From contig OY970337.1 of the NCBI GenBank assembly GCA_963717475.1, forward strand, positions 2,108,001-2,172,000: DNA of 64,000 bases. Reading direction: 5' to 3'. Below, one piece after another: positions 44,168 through 52,503 of the stretch. The notes beneath the pieces are model-generated. The model worked only from the letters and a program-made list of their open reading frames with translations, searched no databases and was not told where the DNA came from. Origin of the DNA: AC-32 sp963717475. GTDB taxonomy: Bacteria; Actinomycetota; Thermoleophilia; Gaiellales; Gaiellaceae. Made by a program: the position numbers and the translations under genes. The first letter of the stretch is position 1. Every line of letters begins with the position of its first letter.

Positions 44168-45520
44168 GAGGTAACGCTCTCGCTCCCAGTCGGTGAGCTG
44201 GACCCGGTAGTCGTCCCACTCCTTGCGCTTCAGCTCGACGAAGCGGTCGAAGATGTGGGGCCCGAGCGCCTTCCGGGCCAGCTCCGACTGGGACAGCTCG
44301 TCCACGGCCTCGCCGAGGGTCTCCGGCAGCGAGACGATCCCGCGCTCGCGCCGCTGCTCGGGCGTGAGGTGGTACAGGTTCGACTCCATCGGCTCGGGCA
44401 GCTCGTACCCGCGCTCGATCCCTTCGAGGCCCGCGTGCAGCAGCGCCGCGAAGGTCAGATAGGGGTTGCAGGCGGGATCAGGGCAGCGGATCTCGGCGCG
44501 CGTCGCCTGCTCGGATCCCGGCTTGTACAGCGGGATCCGGATCAGCGCCGAGCGGTTTCGCTGCGACCAGGCCACGTAGACCGGCGCCTCGTAGCCCGGC
44601 ACGAGCCGCTTGTAGGAGTTGACCCACTGCGCGAAGACCGCCGTGATCTCGCGCGAGTGGCGCAGCTGGCCCGCGATGAACGCCTTGCCGACGTCCGAGA
44701 GGTGCCAGTCGTCGTCGCCGTCGAAGAACGCGTTCCGCCCGTCGGTGAAGAGCGACTGGTGCGTGTGCATCCCCGACCCGTTCTCGCCGAAGATCGGCTT
44801 CGGCATGAACGTCGCGTGGTAACCGGCCTTCTTCGCGATCTCCTTGACGATCAGCCGGTACGTGACCGTGTGGTCGGCCATCGTCAGGGCAGGCGCGTAG
44901 CGCATGTCGATCTCGTGCTGGGAGGGCCCGACCTCGTGGTGGACGTACTCGATCGGGATCCCGACCGACTCGAGCGCGCGCACCGTCTCCTGGCGCAGCT
45001 CGCTCGCGGCGTCCATCGTCGTCATCGCGAAATAGCCGCCCTCGTCGAGCGTCTCGGTGCCCTTGTCGTCGCGGAAGAGGAAGTACTCGAGCTCCGGGCC
45101 GACGTTGAACGTGTCGAAGCCGAGCTCGCTCATCCGCTCGAGCGCGCGGCGCAGGACGTAGCGCGGGTCGCCTTCGTAGGGCTTGCCGTCGGGCGTGACG
45201 ACGTCGCAGATCATCCGGGCGACCCTGGTCTCGCCCTCGCGCCACGGCATCACCTGGAAGGTCTCCGGGTCGGGGATCGCGACCATGTCCGACTCCTCGA
45301 TCGCGTTGAAGCCGGTGATCGACGAGCCGTCGAAGCCCATCCCGTCGTCGAGCGCGGCCTCCATCTCGCTCGGGGTGACCGCGAAGCTCTTCAGGTGCCC
45401 CTCGATGTCCGTGAACCAGAGCAGGAGGAACTCGATGCCCTCGTCCTTGATCCGCTTGAGGACGTTCTTCCGGGCCTCCGGATCGCTCGTCGCCCTCGGC
45501 TCGCTCTCGACCTGCGCCAC
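44156..45520 (-). CDS. glnA: Glutamine synthetase type I
   Basis: The 454-residue enzyme joins ammonia to glutamate using ATP. Features include the beta-grasp N-domain (FLLLWFTDIEGHLKSFAVTP, MGFDGSSITGF), the metal site FNVGPELEYFLF, VGPSQHEIDMRYAPALTMAD, KPIFGENGSGMHTHQS and NRSALIRIPLY. GTG 45520 follows GGGAGG, eight bases upstream; the longer frame would start inside the leader. A Tyr occurs in the NLYHLTPEQ region near the usual adenylylation site, but modification cannot be inferred. It is preceded by a terminator-bearing leader and is last in a long minus-strand gene run. Confidence 0.95.
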   Translation of the reverse strand: MAQVESEPRATSDPEARKNVLKRIKDEGIEFLLLWFTDIEGHLKSFAVTPSEMEAALDDGMGFDGSSITGFNAIEESDMVAIPDPETFQVMPWREGETRVARMICDVVTPDGKPYEGDPRYVLRRALERMSELGFDTFNVGPELEYFLFRDDKGTETLDEGGYFAMTTMDAASELRQETVRALESVGIPIEYVHHEVGPSQHEIDMRYAPALTMADHTVTYRLIVKEIAKKAGYHATFMPKPIFGENGSGMHTHQSLFTDGRNAFFDGDDDWHLSDVGKAFIAGQLRHSREITAVFAQWVNSYKRLVPGYEAPVYVAWSQRNRSALIRIPLYKPGSEQATRAEIRCPDPACNPYLTFAALLHAGLEGIERGYELPEPMESNLYHLTPEQRRERGIVSLPETLGEAVDELSQSELARKALGPHIFDRFVELKRKEWDDYRVQLTDWERERYLSVL

Positions 45521-45593
45521 GCTCGTTCCTCCCTTCAAACACAAAAGCCCCGGACGCTCTGGGCGCCCGAGGCCACGTCGCCTACGAACGTGG
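45521..45593 (-). promoter_or_regulatory. glnA leader with terminator hairpin: candidate attenuator
   Basis: Read on the minus strand, an 11-bp stem (45563-45573 with 45547-45557, two G-U pairs, loop CCAGA) is followed by TTTTGTGTTTG and then the glnA ribosome site. A smaller stem AGGC/GCCT with hexaloop GACGTG (45570-45583) uses part of the terminator's 5' arm. An alternative CCACGT/ACGTGG stem spans 45573-45593. The terminator and alternative stems are mutually exclusive, as in antitermination leaders. The hexaloop has G at position 4 but not A at position 1. Confidence 0.6.
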
Positions 45594-46850
45594 TCAGTCT
45601 ACAGCAGGCTGAACCGGAATCTCGGCCAGCTCAGGCTCGCGGCCCTCGTGGGCGATCGCCCGCGCGTACAGGCCGAGGGCCGGCGCGATCGCGGCGGCGC
45701 CCACGGCGAGTGCCGCCGAGACTCCCCACACGTTGCCGATCGCGCCGAGCACCGGGCCTCCGCCTGCCTGGCCGACCGCGTTCGCCTGGCCGCTGATCGA
45801 GAGCACGGTCGCCCGCACCGTCGAGTCGGTGATCTGCTCGTTCAACCAGATCGTGTAGAGCGGGCCTGCGAGGTCGCGGGAGAAGAACACTCCGAGCAGC
45901 GCCGCGATCGCCAGCCAGGTCGAGCCGGTCAGCGCGAAGACGAGCATCGCGACGAGCTCCATCGCGGTCAGCGTCATGAGGGCGCCCGTCACGAGCTTGC
46001 GGCCGCCGGTCTCGAAGCGTCTCAGCAGCCAGGTGGTGCCCGCGAAGCCGAAGGCCATCCCGACGAGCCAGAAGATCCCGAACCAGACGACCGGATCCAG
46101 CTGCCCGACCGCCGGCAGGCCGACGTCGCGCAGGAAGTGCGCCTCCTTGAGCCGGTCGAACGCCTCGCTCGACATGCCCATGAACAGGCTGACGCCGACG
46201 AGCAGCAGGATCACCGGCGCCGCCCGCGCGTAGCGGGCGCCCGTGAGCGCGGTGCCGCGCATCTCGGCGAGGGGCGAGCCGCGCTCGGCGCGCGGCCGGC
46301 GGCGGAAGCCGGTCTCCGGCATCAGCACGATGCAGAGCAGGCCGGAGAAGATCGTCACCGCACCTCCGGCGAGCACCGCCGCGCGCAGGGACCATACGCC
46401 CAGCCCCACCTGCAGGACGAGCCCCGCGACCGCGCCCGCGTAGCCGATCCGGGTGCCCTGCAAGAACAGGCGACCGACCCTCTCGACGCCGACCTCGTCC
46501 GTGATCCAGGCCTGGTAGGCGCCGCTGGTGAAGGTGTACGAGACCCCCCACAGCGCCCAGAGCGCGATCACCGCCCACGGCGCCGAGAACACGGCGACGA
46601 GCATCCAGGCCAAGCCCATGCCGAGGTAGCCGACGATCAGCGACAGCCGCCGGCTGTACGTGTCGGCCACGACGCCGGTCGGCAACTCGCAGAGGAAGAC
46701 CGCGGCCTCCATCGCCGTCCCCATCAGGACGAGCTGCAGCGGCGAAAGGTGGAGCACGCTGACGAGATAGACCGACATGGCCACCCAAGTCGGCATGGAG
46801 AGCAGGAACTCGAGGACGTAGTAGAGCCGGGTCGGGTCGGCGCGCCTCAT
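45594..46850 (-). CDS. MFS transporter
   Basis: The 418-residue protein has 12 predicted helices. The first loop has the family motif PTGVVADTYSRRLSLIVGYL. MRRADPTRLYYVLEFLLSMP is the start, GMGLAWMLVAVFSAPWAVIA and the second-half motif GFAGTTWLLRRFETGGRK follow. It is probably a proton-driven exporter of small molecules. It sits between methyltransferases and glnA. ATGA-type overlap with the upstream methyltransferase indicates one transcript. A 73-base leader with a terminator separates it from glnA. Confidence 0.9.
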   Translation of the reverse strand: MRRADPTRLYYVLEFLLSMPTWVAMSVYLVSVLHLSPLQLVLMGTAMEAAVFLCELPTGVVADTYSRRLSLIVGYLGMGLAWMLVAVFSAPWAVIALWALWGVSYTFTSGAYQAWITDEVGVERVGRLFLQGTRIGYAGAVAGLVLQVGLGVWSLRAAVLAGGAVTIFSGLLCIVLMPETGFRRRPRAERGSPLAEMRGTALTGARYARAAPVILLLVGVSLFMGMSSEAFDRLKEAHFLRDVGLPAVGQLDPVVWFGIFWLVGMAFGFAGTTWLLRRFETGGRKLVTGALMTLTAMELVAMLVFALTGSTWLAIAALLGVFFSRDLAGPLYTIWLNEQITDSTVRATVLSISGQANAVGQAGGGPVLGAIGNVWGVSAALAVGAAAIAPALGLYARAIAHEGREPELAEIPVQPAVD

Positions 46851-47476
46851 GCCGGTTTCCGCCCGAGCATCCAGATCCAAACCGACTCGGTCTCGGGCTC
46901 TTGCATCGAGACCACCTCGTCGACGAGCAGCTCGAACCCGGCAGCGCGTACGAGCCGCCGGTTCGTGTCGGCGTCGAAGCAGGAGAAAAACATCTCCACG
47001 CCGAGCCACTCTTCCGCTCGGTCCGGGCCCCCGGTGTTGCTCATGCAGATGAGAAGGAGCCCGCCGGGCTTCAGCCACCGGGCGATCCGCGCCAACTGCT
47101 GCGGATGCTCCTCACGCGGAATGTGAACGATCGAGTAGAAGGCGGTAACCGCGTCGAAGGAGCCGTCGTCGAAGTCCAGCGCCGTGAAGTCGCCCTCGAC
47201 GAAGCGCGCCTGCGGAACCGTCTGGCGGGCGCGGCGCAGCTGCTCTTCGGAGATGTCGACGCCGACGACGTCGAAGCGCTCGGCGAGGCGGCCTGTCTTC
47301 TCACCGCCGCCGCAGCCGAGGTCGAGCACGTGCGCACCGTCCTCCAACCGCGCCGCGAGCTCGCCGAGATACCGCTCCCACGGATCGCCCACGATGCCTT
47401 CCGCCCACACCCCGAACCGCGGCGCGAGCGCGTTGTAGCCGTCGCGGACGATTCGTGCGCGCTCGTCGGTCCTCAC
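46847..47476 (-). CDS. Class I SAM-dependent methyltransferase
   Basis: The 209-residue enzyme has motif I HVLDLGCGGGEKTGRLAERF, acidic motif VVGVDISEEQLRRARQ, FVEGDFTALDFDDGSFDAVT and LKPGGLLLICMSNTGG. GTG 47476 was chosen; the longer frame covers the neighbouring gene. It overlaps both neighbours by four bases. The substrate is unknown. A second methyltransferase lies directly upstream. Confidence 0.88.
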   Translation of the reverse strand: MRTDERARIVRDGYNALAPRFGVWAEGIVGDPWERYLGELAARLEDGAHVLDLGCGGGEKTGRLAERFDVVGVDISEEQLRRARQTVPQARFVEGDFTALDFDDGSFDAVTAFYSIVHIPREEHPQQLARIARWLKPGGLLLICMSNTGGPDRAEEWLGVEMFFSCFDADTNRRLVRAAGFELLVDEVVSMQEPETESVWIWMLGRKPA

Positions 47477-48171
47477 GCCGTCTCCCAGACCGAGACGTGC
47501 TTCGTGCTCTCGCTCGTGAACGGGCTGCGGTCCCAGTCGCTCCAGCGCTCGCGCAGGCGCAGACCCGCGAGCTGCGCCATCAGGTCGAGCTCGGCCGGCG
47601 AGACAGCCCGGAACGGCATCGAGATCCGCTGCCAGCTGCCGTCGACGAGCGTGAAGTGGTGCGACACGAGCCGCTGCGTGTCGGCGTCGTACTCGTCGAC
47701 GCCCACATGCGTGTCGCTCAGGTCGAAGACGCTCAGCCGCTCGGGCGGCCGCACGCCGACCTCGACGACGAAGCACCCGCCCGGCGCGAGGTGCGCCGCC
47801 GCGTTCGCGAACGTCGCGACCTGGCCCTCCTGTGTCGTCTGGTTGTTGATCGAGTTGAAGACGATGTAGGCGAGCGAGAACGTGCCGTCGACGCGCGTCG
47901 TCGCGTAGTCGCCGATCTCGACGGGGATCTCGTCGCCGCCAGGCTTCTTGCGGAGCTGGGCGACCATGTCCGGCGAGAGGTCGATGCCCGCGACGCGGAC
48001 GCCTCGTTGCGCCAGAGGAAGCGCGATCCTCCCGGTCCCGATCGCGAGCTCGAGCGCGCCGCCGCCGGCGAACGGCTCGAGGAAGTCGACTACCGGCTCG
48101 ACCGGCATCTCCGCGGTCGACTCGTCGTAGCGCTCGGCGATGGGGCCGGCGAACCAGTCCCGCTCCGTCAC
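47473..48171 (-). CDS. Class I SAM-dependent methyltransferase
   Basis: The 232-residue enzyme has an atypical motif I (GGGALELAIGTGRIALPLAQ), RVAGIDLSPDMVAQLRKKPG, FSLAYIVFNSINNQTTQEGQ and LAPGGCFVVEVGVRPPERL. It starts at GTG 48171 and overlaps the upstream GNAT gene and downstream methyltransferase by four bases each. The GDYATTRVDGTFSLAYIVFN region is typical of small-molecule methyltransferases. The substrate is unknown. Confidence 0.87.
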   Translation of the reverse strand: MTERDWFAGPIAERYDESTAEMPVEPVVDFLEPFAGGGALELAIGTGRIALPLAQRGVRVAGIDLSPDMVAQLRKKPGGDEIPVEIGDYATTRVDGTFSLAYIVFNSINNQTTQEGQVATFANAAAHLAPGGCFVVEVGVRPPERLSVFDLSDTHVGVDEYDADTQRLVSHHFTLVDGSWQRISMPFRAVSPAELDLMAQLAGLRLRERWSDWDRSPFTSESTKHVSVWETA

Positions 48172-49059
48172 AGCGGCAGGGCCCGAGTGAAGGCGACCGT
48201 GACCTCCGTGGTGACGTAGCCGAGCCGGGCGTTGACGGCCTGCATGCTCTCGTTGCCGGTCTGCGTGTACGTGACGAGCCGGCGGACGCCGTTCGCCGCG
48301 GCCCACTCGATCTGGCGCTCCTTCAGCGCGGAGGCGAGCCCGCGCCGGCGCCAGTCGCGCCGGACGACGGTGAGGCCGTGCTCCGCCTTCGTCGGCTCGT
48401 CGGCCCAGCGCAGCAGGCCCGCGTAGCCCACGATCTCGCCGCCGGCGAGTGCGGCGAAAGACCCCTCCGGAAGCGTCCCGCCCTCGAGGAGCCAGGTCTC
48501 GAGGGAGATGTCGAGCCCCTCGATCGGCATGTCCTCGTAGCCCTCCTGCGCGAGTGGGTACGCGGCCTCGAGGAGATCCGGCTGCTCCTCGAGCGAGACG
48601 AGCTCGACGCCGTCGATCTCGCGCGGCTCGGACGCGCCGACCTCGAGTACCTGCTGCACCTCACGGCGCAACTCCTCGAAGCCGAAGCGCTGCGCGAAGG
48701 CGATCGAATGGTCGTCGTCGCCCGCGACATGCGAGCCGGCGCGGCTCGTATCCCTGGCCGACCGCGTGGGCGGTGAGGTGCTCGAGCAGGGCGGCGCCGA
48801 CACCGCGGCCACGCTTGTCGGGCAGGACCCGCGGCGCCACGTGGGCGTTTCCCGTGTCCGAACGGTTGACGAGCCCGCTTCCGGCGAGCTCGCCGCCCAA
48901 CTCGGCGAGGACGTGCAGGTCGCCGGGCTTGACGGCGCTCCTGAGCTCGTCGAGGTCAGGTGCTCGCTCATTCGGCAGGACGGCGCGGCGCACTTCCAGC
49001 CACGCCTCGAGGTCGGCGTCGGTGCTCGCGGGGCGGATCTCGATCACCGGGTGGACCAT
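48168..49059 (-). CDS. Double-GNAT acetyltransferase, frame-shifted
   Basis: The N-terminal GNAT half starts MVHPVIEIRPASTDADLEAW and contains the acetyl-CoA loop LPDKRGRGVGAALLEHLTAH. Near 48735-48745 the frame changes. The second half holds FAQRFGFEELRREVQQVLEV, then its own acetyl-CoA loop RRDWRRRGLASALKERQIEW and VNARLGYVTTEVTVAF. Joined length is about 296 residues. Two-domain GNAT proteins include mycothiol synthase, but the target here is unknown. It is a tandem paralogue of the next gene upstream. Confidence 0.78.
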
Positions 49060-49901
49060 CACCGGGCGCTCCCACCGACGACGATCACCGGTGGCAGCTG
49101 GCGGTAGCCGAGCCGCTCGTTGAGCGCGCGCATGGGCGCGTTGCCCTCGACCATCTCGCTCGTGAGCTCGCGGTAGCCGCTGTCCGCCGCCCACTTGATC
49201 TGCGCCTGCTTCAGCGCGCTCCCGAGGCCGCGGCGGCGATGGCTGCGACGGACGGCCGTCAGGCCGTGCTCGAGCCGGTGCGGAAGGCCCGTCCGGCACA
49301 ACCGCGCGTAACCGACGACGCGATCGCCGTCGAGCGCGACGAGCGCCGGCCCATCCGCGCGGGTTTCCCGCTCGAGCCACTCCTCGTAGGGCGGGACCTC
49401 GCCGACCAGCGGCACGTGGATCTCCGGCAGGCATTCCGCCCAGACCTCGTAGGCCTGCTGCAGGTGCTCGTCGCGCAGCGGGACGATCCCCGGCGCGGCC
49501 TCCCCGTCGCCGCGCCGCAGCTTCCGCAGGACGGTGATCTCCCGCGTGAGCTCGCGAAAGCCCCGCTTCTCGGCGAACGCGAGCGACTCCGCGTCTCGGA
49601 CGCGGCCCCACATCGACTCGCGGCCGATCGCCGTCGCACGCTCGCGAGCCGCCTCGAGGAGCACCGAGCCGATGCCGCGCTTTCGCCCGTCCGGCAGCAC
49701 CCGCACCATCGCCAACGCGTTGCCGGCCGCACTCGAGCGGACGACGTAGGCGTAGCCGTCGCCCGACTCGTGGAGCAGGAAGTCGCCGTCCGCGGCCTCT
49801 CGCAGGTGCTCGACAGTCGTGGGGTTGTCCGGCTCGATCGCATTGACGATCTCGACGCAGCGCTCGAAGTCGGCACTGTCCCTGTCGACCTCGCGGATCA
49901 C
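49059..49901 (-). CDS. Double-GNAT acetyltransferase, paralogue of the adjacent gene
   Basis: The 280-residue protein has two GNAT halves: LPDGRKRGIGSVLLEAARER in the first, and RRSHRRRGLGSALKQAQIKW plus LNERLGYRQLPPVIVV in the second. GTG 49901 begins IREVDRDSADFERCVEIVNA. The second half is clearly similar to that of the gene at 48168 (RRRGL-SALK-QI-WAA), so the pair arose by tandem duplication. It is intact, which supports the view that the neighbour's shift is an error. Confidence 0.87.
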   Translation of the reverse strand: MIREVDRDSADFERCVEIVNAIEPDNPTTVEHLREAADGDFLLHESGDGYAYVVRSSAAGNALAMVRVLPDGRKRGIGSVLLEAARERATAIGRESMWGRVRDAESLAFAEKRGFRELTREITVLRKLRRGDGEAAPGIVPLRDEHLQQAYEVWAECLPEIHVPLVGEVPPYEEWLERETRADGPALVALDGDRVVGYARLCRTGLPHRLEHGLTAVRRSHRRRGLGSALKQAQIKWAADSGYRELTSEMVEGNAPMRALNERLGYRQLPPVIVVGGSAR

Positions 49902-50732
49902 CCCGACCTCTTCAGCTTCCCGTGCTTCTTGGCGTAGCGCTCGCCCGTGCGGAAGGTCCAGAGCCCGAGCGGGATCGAGACCGCGCCGATAACGAGCAGC
50001 GCCCAGATCTCGGTCGTCAGGTCGGACAGGCCGGCGCCGTTGATGATGGCCGCGCGGCAGCCGCGGAGCGCGTAGGTCGCCGGCGAGATCTTGGCCAGCG
50101 CCTGCATCCAGCCGGGCAGCACCGAGACCGGGTAGTAGACGCCCGAGACCACGAGCAGCAGACCCTGCGCGACGAAGCCGAGCTGCGTGCCCTTCTCGGG
50201 CGAGATCAGCGGCAGGACCGCGGTCATCATCCCGATCCCGATGAACGAGATCGAGGCGACGACGAGCACCACGAGCGCGGCCGCGTAGTTGGCGTCGTGC
50301 AGGTGCAGGCTGAAGAAGGCGGCGACCACGCCGAAGAGCAGGCACCGCGCGGACGACCCCGTAGCCGACCGCGAACAGCCCCATTCCGATCAGGTGCACG
50401 GGCCGGGAGAGCGGCGCCATGAACGTGTACTCGATCGTCCCCTCCCAGCGCTCCCAGGCGACCGTCTCGGTGAGGATCTCGAAGATGATCCCGAGGTAGG
50501 CCCAGATGACGGCGCCGACGAGCAGGATCGTCGTCACCTTCTCGACGTCGATCTGGCCGCCGACGGCCGGGATCCCCTTCGCGATGAAGACGATCGTCAG
50601 CGTGTTCGCGACCGTCCAGAGGAAGAACGCGACGTCCCACCAGATGTAGCGCTTGACGAGGTAGATGTTGCGCTCGATCACGCCACTGAGCCCGACGAGC
50701 TCGTGGCGCAGCGCGAGGCTTGAACCGCGCAC
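49898..50732 (-). CDS. ABC-2 type exporter permease, frame-shifted
   Basis: The first frame (GTG 50732) has IERNIYLVKRYIWWDVAFFL, TILLVGAVIWAYLGIIFEIL and EGTIEYTFMAPLSRPVHLIG. Near 50340-50350 the frame changes, and helices VVAAFFSLHLHDANYAAALV, SISFIGIGMMTAVLPLISPE, GLLLVVSGVYYPVSVLPGWM and IWALLVIGAVSIPLGLWTFR complete about 277 residues. EGTIEYTFMAP and GVYYPVSVLP are typical of ABC-2 drug or polysaccharide exporters. It is paired with the ATPase immediately upstream (0-base gap). Confidence 0.82.
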
Positions 50733-51515
50733 TCAGTTGTCACCTCCGTGGCCGTTCTCGAAGGCGTGGCCGCTGGCGGCGAAGAACGCCTCCTCGAGGG
50801 TGGCCGAGTCGTAGCGGGCCTTCAGCTGGTCGGCCGGCTCCAGGCAGAGCAGCTCGCCGTTGTCGAGGATCCCGACGCGGTCGGCGAGGGTCTCGGCCTC
50901 GGCCAGGTCGTGGGTGCAGAGCAGGACCGTCGCGTCGTGCTCGGCGCGGACCTCACGGATGAACTCCTGCACCTCCTGCTTCGAGCGCGGGTCGAGGCCC
51001 GTCGTCGGCTCGTCCAGCAAGAGCAGGATCGGCGCGGTCAGGAGCGCGCGGGCGAGCGCGACCTTCTGCTGCATCCCGCGGGAGAGGTTCTCCATCGGCT
51101 CGTCGCGGCGGTCCTTGGGAAAGCCGACGCGCGTCAGGATCTCCGGGATCTTGTCCTTGGTCTGGTTCGGGCGCAGGCCGTAGAAGCGCGCGGCGTAGCT
51201 CAGGTTCTCGGTCGCGCTCATCTTCTTGAAGAAGCTCGCCTCGACCGAGACGCGGTTGACCATCCGGCGCACCGCGCGGGTGTCCCGGAAGGCGTCGCGG
51301 CCGAAGACCGTCGCCGTGCCGCCGTCCGGCAGAAGCAGCGTCGAGAGCAGCCGGACCAGCGTCGACTTGCCCGACCCGTTCGGGCCGAGGATCGCGACGC
51401 ATTCGCCGCGCTCGATGGTGAAGTCCACGCCCTTGAGCGCGGCCACGCGGCGCTTGCCGCGGCCGTCACGCCGGACGAACTCCTTGCGCAAGTTGTGGAC
51501 TACGAGGGCCTGCAT
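50733..51515 (-). CDS. ABC exporter ATP-binding protein (drug-resistance type)
   Basis: The 260-residue ATPase has Walker A LGPNGSGKSTLVRLLS, signature NLSRGMQQKVALARAL, Walker B ILLLLDEPTTGLD and the switch His in LLCTHDLAEAETLADR. The LSRGMQQ form and the DrrA-like C-terminus (ATLEEAFFAASGH) point to an export system. It is the first gene of a minus-strand run of eight genes reaching glnA. Confidence 0.92.
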   Translation of the reverse strand: MQALVVHNLRKEFVRRDGRGKRRVAALKGVDFTIERGECVAILGPNGSGKSTLVRLLSTLLLPDGGTATVFGRDAFRDTRAVRRMVNRVSVEASFFKKMSATENLSYAARFYGLRPNQTKDKIPEILTRVGFPKDRRDEPMENLSRGMQQKVALARALLTAPILLLLDEPTTGLDPRSKQEVQEFIREVRAEHDATVLLCTHDLAEAETLADRVGILDNGELLCLEPADQLKARYDSATLEEAFFAASGHAFENGHGGDN

Positions 51516-51637
51516 GCTGCTCCTGGATCGCGGGACGGGAAGACCGGCGCCGGCCTGAAGGTCAGGCGGCGCCCGAACGACTCTGAGTCAGCCCGTTGGC
51601 AGCATTGCCCGACCACCTTACCTAGGGCTCCTGACAG

Positions 51638-51683
51638 CGGCAAGTGTCCGGCCCTTGAGCGATCGCTCACACTTGCCGATACG
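51638..51683 (+). promoter_or_regulatory. Inverted-repeat operator and candidate promoter of the serine protease gene
   Basis: CGGCAAGTGT (51638-51647) and its exact inverse ACACTTGCCG (51669-51678) flank a 12-bp palindrome GAGCGATCGCTC (51657-51668). A -35-like TTGAGC (51655-51660) and a weak -10 GATACG (51678-51683) with a 17-base spacer fall within the repeat. It lies in a 183-base divergent region. A dimeric regulator site is likely, though which regulator binds is unknown. Confidence 0.5.
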
Positions 51684-51698
51684 CGGTGCGGAGCCGCT

Positions 51699-52502
51699 GT
51701 GACCTACGACGAGACCTGGGACGACGTTCCTGCCCGCCGTTTCCCGCTCGCCGCAATAGCGGTCGTGCTTGCGCTCGGTGCTCTGGCGGCTGCGATGTAC
51801 GTCGTGGTCCGCCAGAGCACCATCACCAGCGCCGAGCGCACGGCGCGCCAGGAGGAGGTCGGCAAGCTCGAGCAGCGCGTCGCGGCCCTGGAGTCGAGGA
51901 ACGTGGCGCTCTCAGGGCAGCTCGGCTCGGCCGTGAAGTCGCTGAAGCAGAAGGAAAGCGGGATCGCGCCGCTCGCCAAACGCGTCCTGAAGAGCGTCTT
52001 CACGATCCAGACCGAGAGCGGGCTCGGCAGCGGCTTCATGGCCTGGCGCGACAGCACCGGCACCTACATCGTGACCGCGAACCACGTCGTCGAAGGCCAG
52101 CTCGGGACCGGCGTCCAGATCTCGCGCAAGGGCGGCCAGTGGACCGGTGAGATCTCGGGCACCGACCCGAAGCACGACCTCGCCGTGATCCGGATCGAGG
52201 GCCAGCCGGCCGGGGCCGAGCCGCTCTGGCAGGCGCCGCGCCGGACGCTGCCGCAGACCGGTGACGAGCTGCTGCTGGTCGGCAGCCCCTACGGGCTCTA
52301 CGGGACGGTGACGACAGGCGTCGTCAGCCGCGTCTCGTGGAAGGTGATCCAGACCGACGCGGCCGCCAACCCCGGCAACTCGGGCGGCCCCGCGCTGGAC
52401 AAGCACGGCCATGTGGTCGGCGTCCTGGTCGCCGGCGGCGGCGAGAACCTGAACTTCGCGATCCCGATCCGCCAGCTCTGCCTGAAGCTGCGGCAGTGCT
52501 GA
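51699..52502 (+). CDS. Membrane-anchored trypsin-like serine protease (HtrA-like, no PDZ)
   Basis: The 267-residue protein has one N-terminal membrane helix (FPLAAIAVVLALGALAAAMY) and a coiled coil (RQEEVGKLEQRVAALESRN). The protease domain faces outward. The catalytic triad is seen: His in YIVTANHVVEG, Asp in DPKHDLAVIRIEG, Ser in AANPGNSGGPALDKHG. No PDZ domain follows. It probably takes part in envelope protein quality control. GTG 51699 was chosen because it starts immediately before the membrane helix and after the palindromic promoter. Confidence 0.87.
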   Translation: MTYDETWDDVPARRFPLAAIAVVLALGALAAAMYVVVRQSTITSAERTARQEEVGKLEQRVAALESRNVALSGQLGSAVKSLKQKESGIAPLAKRVLKSVFTIQTESGLGSGFMAWRDSTGTYIVTANHVVEGQLGTGVQISRKGGQWTGEISGTDPKHDLAVIRIEGQPAGAEPLWQAPRRTLPQTGDELLLVGSPYGLYGTVTTGVVSRVSWKVIQTDAAANPGNSGGPALDKHGHVVGVLVAGGGENLNFAIPIRQLCLKLRQC

Positions 52503-52503
52503 C

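Noticed and set aside
44156..51515. The ABC-GNAT-methyltransferase run as a biosynthetic gene cluster
   Set aside because: No polyketide, peptide or terpene synthase, or other scaffold-building enzyme, is present; reported only as a modification/export gene set.
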